Positions 60,423 to 64,000 of a stretch of DNA of 64,000 nt are shown here, one piece after another. This DNA comes from Hymenochaete sp. R1 (taxonomy: Eukaryota; Basidiomycota; Agaricomycetes; Hymenochaetales; Hymenochaetaceae), in NCBI GenBank assembly GCA_019400425.1, contig JAFREE010000080.1, positions 49,960-113,959 of the forward strand, read 5' to 3'. The notes under the pieces are model-generated. The model was given only the letters and a program-made list of their open reading frames with translations, had not been told where the DNA came from and searched no databases. The number at the start of each line of letters is the position of its first letter. The stretch's first letter is position 1. The translations under genes and the position numbers were made by a program.

Positions 60423-63400
60423 ATGGCCATAACACGCAGTATGAGTGCTCCGGTTGACGAACAACCGGGCGATAGCTCTCCGGTCCATGCCACCGGTATT
60501 ACTACCCAAGAAACAAGAGGTCAGCCTCAACTCAATGTCACAAACCTAGAAGCCGAAGTACGAGCCGCCAATGCGACTCGTACACAACACCTGAACGTAC
60601 TAGACGAAGGACTCACAGACAGATCCCGCTCGCAAACATCTGAACTAAATGATCTCGCGTCTACCGGACAGCTCTTGCATCCAGATGCTGGCCGTCGCTC
60701 TCGCTCTCGCTCTAGACACTCGGATAGGTCTCGTTCGCCTCGTAATAAGAAACGTGCGAGATCTCACTACACGCGACGAACGAGTTTCCATCAGCCTCAG
60801 CAACTTCTGTCTCAGTCTCTAGGCAACTACGTACCTTGGTCCGCGTATATGAAGCTTGCACTATCAGACGACGTTCTGTGGCTAGATGTACTCGAGAACC
60901 CGTACACTAATCAGGAACTGGAAAAGGAAGACCTATTGGAAGCCGATAGGGTCGTGAGGAAGCACATAATGATAAGTGTCGAAATGGGTGAGATTTCGGT
61001 CATTGCGGGTGCTCACACGGCAAATGAGATGTGGCGTATCCTTCGGGACAAGTACGAATGCGCGATTGATCCAGTCACTGCAAAGAGGGAATTTTATGGG
61101 ACCACAATTCAAGATTCGACTCCTATAAAGCAACATATCGATCAAATGGTGACTCTTCGATTGAACATGGAACGATCAGGAACCCCCGTATCCGACACTG
61201 AATTCCTTACCACACTTAAACATTCCCTGCTGAATCCAAACCGAAGGTTGCTACGAGGAGATGTCAAACGGTCAGATCACGCAACGGTCGATAAGTTTGT
61301 TGCATACATACTATCGCTCGACGACGAACCTATCCCCGCACCAAAGCGAAATCGCGATCCCACGCAACCCAACTCCAATAAGCCTAAGGCAGAAACAAAT
61401 CCTCCGACGAAACATACTGCAGCCACCTGTGCCAACTGCGGTAGGAGCAACCATCAGACGGAGACGTGTCGACAGGAAGGTGGCACGCAGGAGAGACACT
61501 GTACAGGTTGTGAGAGATATGGGCACAGTGTGGAAAGGTGCTGGAAGAGAGGAAGTGGTGACGAGAATGCACGATCAGGCGTGCCAAGGACCCTGACGCA
61601 GTCAGCTCAAGTAGCTGCTACGTCCAAGCCGAAAGATCAAGAAAAGGGACTTGATCCGAAGGCCATTATGGAGGAACTTAAGCAACTACGGGGGGAAATG
61701 AAACGCCAGAACAATCAATACGGCAACTCACTTTTTGCTGAAACTTCGCGCGCACTAATGGCAACCCCTCATTTCCCAGTTCCAGTGCATCCCGCGCAAG
61801 GAGAACGTGGGATATCCTTTGTCTGTGATTCCGGTGCAACCTCCCATATGGTTAACGATGCTAGTCTGTTTACCTCATTTGTTGGGTGCGACGTGGAAGT
61901 ACGCACAGCGAATGAAGGGTCTCCGCTCCGTGCCACGGCGATTGGAACTGTACACCTGCAAGCTGCGGATGATGACCTACGTCGCACTATCTCCCTGAAG
62001 CGCGCTCTGTACGTTCCAGGACTTAGCTCCAACCTGCTCTCCGTACGCAAACTTCACGTGGATGGCTATCGGCTCTCATTTGGTCAAAACGCGGTGTCTC
62101 TGTACGAGGAAAACGATCACATTTCAACAGGAATAATTATAAACGAACTTTACGTTTTTCTTATGTGTCGTCCATTCCAAGAACTGACGTCGCTGTCCAT
62201 TAACTCGAGGCCACCACCATGCAAAACAACCTGGGATTTCCTCCATCGAGCGGCAGCACATGTTAATGTAAAGACGATCAAATCTGCACTGACCAACGGT
62301 AGAGTCAAGCCCTTGGAAATGTCGTCCGTTCCCCCACAGAACTGCATACCGTGCGCCATATCGAAAATGCCTGCTGGAAAATATGCCTCGAGAAACACGG
62401 AGTATAAATCTGTAGGCGACTTACTCTGTGCGGATCTCATGTTTTTCGATCGTCCATCAGTCTCCGGTTTTCTTCTGGCAGCAGTGTTTATCGATGTGTC
62501 GTCTAACTACATATGGGCATACCCCCTCCGAAGGAAGGATGCGGGAACCATATTGGATATTTGGAACGAACTTGTTACCTTTATCCAAACGAGGACGACA
62601 CGCACAGTTAAGGAACTACAGACAGACAATGGCGGAGAATGGGTCAATTCACTCATGTCTGATTACAATAAACAGAAGGGAATAACGCACCGTACAACCG
62701 TCCCCTATGCACACGCCATGAACGGTAAAGTTGAACGTGCAATCAGGACTCTATCGGATGGCACCCGATCAAACCTACAATCGGTAGACAGTGACTTGCT
62801 CTGGCCCAGCGCACTGTCTCACCTCCTGCACGCTCGTAACAGACTGGTGGAATCCTCAACGTCTGCGTCTAAATCTCCGTACGAAGTCATATACGACAGA
62901 AAACCTGATGTGTCGTATTTCCTACCCTTTGGACAGATGGTTCTTGCTTTGGTTCATGGCGAGAAGCGAAGGAAGCTTTCCGATAAAGCAGTAAAGGGGA
63001 GAGTTATAGGATATGTCGAAGACGCAATGTTTCGTGTCCTCATAAATTCACGTGACACCATTGTCACACGCGACATTCGCATACTCAACGACGATCCCCT
63101 CTCGCCGCCATTCCCTTCCACTCAACCATCACGCAATGACATTCCGAAGAAGAGACCACACTCGCCGGAGCAAGAGCAAGAATCAGACAAATCGGCATCC
63201 TCGGATGCACAAGACTTAACTCCTCGTCGCTCTGCAAGAGTACCTAAACCCTCGCAACGACTTATCGACTCTCAGCAATCCCACACTTCGTCTCTAGTTC
63301 CGACTCTACCAGCGTCTACTCTATTCACGGAATCAGACAATATCACTCCTTTTGTTAGCTCAATACTTCTTGCGGAATCTTGCTTCTCCATTGGAATCGA

Positions 63401-64000
63401 CCCATTCGATCGCGCTGCGGAATACGCGAAGAAGATCCCAACAAAACTACGTGATCTTCTCAATGGAGACGATCGAGATCTGGTCCTTGAAGCCATAACG
63501 CAGGAACTCTCTAACTTCCTCGATTCGGGGACATTCCACGTTCGAGAAAAGATCAGTGGCGAGCGAGTCATTCCGGGCATATTCATCATCAGCAAGAAAC
63601 GCTCTGCCGAAGGAGGTTGGAGGTACAAGGCACGATGGGTGGTACGGGGAGATATGCAACGCGCAGGCGAGTTCGAGGATACCTTTGCTCTGGCAGGAGA
63701 CTATGCGTCGTATCGACTATTAATGGCCCTTGCCGCCTCATCAACATCATCCTTATCCGCTCTCGATATAACTAGTGCCTTCCTGGCGGCTAAGATCGAC
63801 AAACCCAACATCGTTGTACAGCTACCGACGTTCTTCCCTACCAAGGGTTTCACGCATCCCGTCGGCGTTTTGCTCAAGGCTCTATACGGTCTCCGACAAG
63901 CGCCCCTCCTCTTCCACAATCATTTGAGGAGCTGCATGATCAAAGTCGGGTATACCAACCTAATCTGCGCGCCGATGCTCTTTTACAAACAAGCGGATCC
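60423..64000 (+). mobile_element. Ty1/Copia retrotransposon Gag-Pol polyprotein (3' part outside window)
   Basis: One open frame from the ATG at 60423 to the window end, 1,192 codons without a stop, so coding capacity looks intact. Order of parts: an Arg/Ser-rich segment (residues about 89-113, RSRSRSRHSDRSRSPRNKKR); a capsid-like Gag (GNYVPWSAYMKLALSDDVLW ... MWRILRDKYECAIDPVTAKR); two CCHC knuckles (CANCGRSNHQTETC and CTGCERYGHSVERC). Next, aspartic protease FVCDSGATSHM (about residue 469); pre-integrase zinc region HRAAAHVNVKT ... CIPCAISK; integrase with CADLMFFDRPS, LQTDNGGEWVNSL and MNGKVERAIRTL, that is the D, D, E residues. Then the start of reverse transcriptase (YKARWVVRGDMQ, LSALDITSAFLAAK, ALYGLRQAP). 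Integrase before reverse transcriptase defines Copia rather than Gypsy. RNase H and the 3' LTR are not in the window. Confidence 0.95.

Overview
The window is nuclear DNA from a filamentous basidiomycete, almost certainly a mushroom-forming Agaricomycete. Three things point there: genes split by many short introns of about 50-60 bases with GT(A/G)NG donors and (C/T)AG acceptors; a lineage-type membrane family (DUF6533-like) in many copies; and a full fungal housekeeping complement. Gene models were read by eye from spliced reading frames, so ends are reliable where stop and ATG are quoted, and internal exon edges are inferred.

Layout. 1-8.2 kb holds SMC5 (minus, running off the left edge), TAF4 (plus) and aspartate-semialdehyde dehydrogenase HOM2 (minus). 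9.8-32.4 kb holds six DUF6533-type membrane proteins, called A to F here (A, B, C, D and F plus, E minus). They are interleaved with CHS5 (exomer), ribosomal protein RPS12, a small secreted RlpA-like/expansin-like protein, mitochondrial ribosomal protein uL13m and the Mediator kinase CDK8. 32.7-50 kb holds a Rrn10-like protein, an F-box protein, a mitochondrial-type methionine aminopeptidase, the giant nucleoporin Nup188 and P5C dehydrogenase PUT2. 49.8-52.1 kb holds a broken copy followed by an intact copy of an uncharacterised nuclear-type protein. A small beta-rich protein, a gene-poor stretch (53.7-56.9 kb), a six-knuckle CCHC zinc-finger protein (Byr3/Gis2 type) and a coiled-coil protein follow. 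The right edge is an open, apparently intact Ty1/Copia retrotransposon whose left LTR appears to start in the last codons of the coiled-coil gene.

Regulation. Housekeeping genes tend to lie as divergent pairs sharing short promoters (SMC5/TAF4, CHS5/RPS12, uL13m/CDK8, Nup188/PUT2), and all four promoters carry a CACGTG E-box. Five DUF6533 genes instead have a TATA-like box about 50 bases before the ATG.

Most notable: an identical pair of microexons (20 and 15 nt) kept in five of the six DUF6533 paralogues, including the one on the opposite strand; the shared CACGTG element; the retroelement junction and its SR-like Gag N-terminus; and the tandem intact/decayed gene pair near 50 kb. No CRISPR array, rRNA or convincing tRNA was seen.
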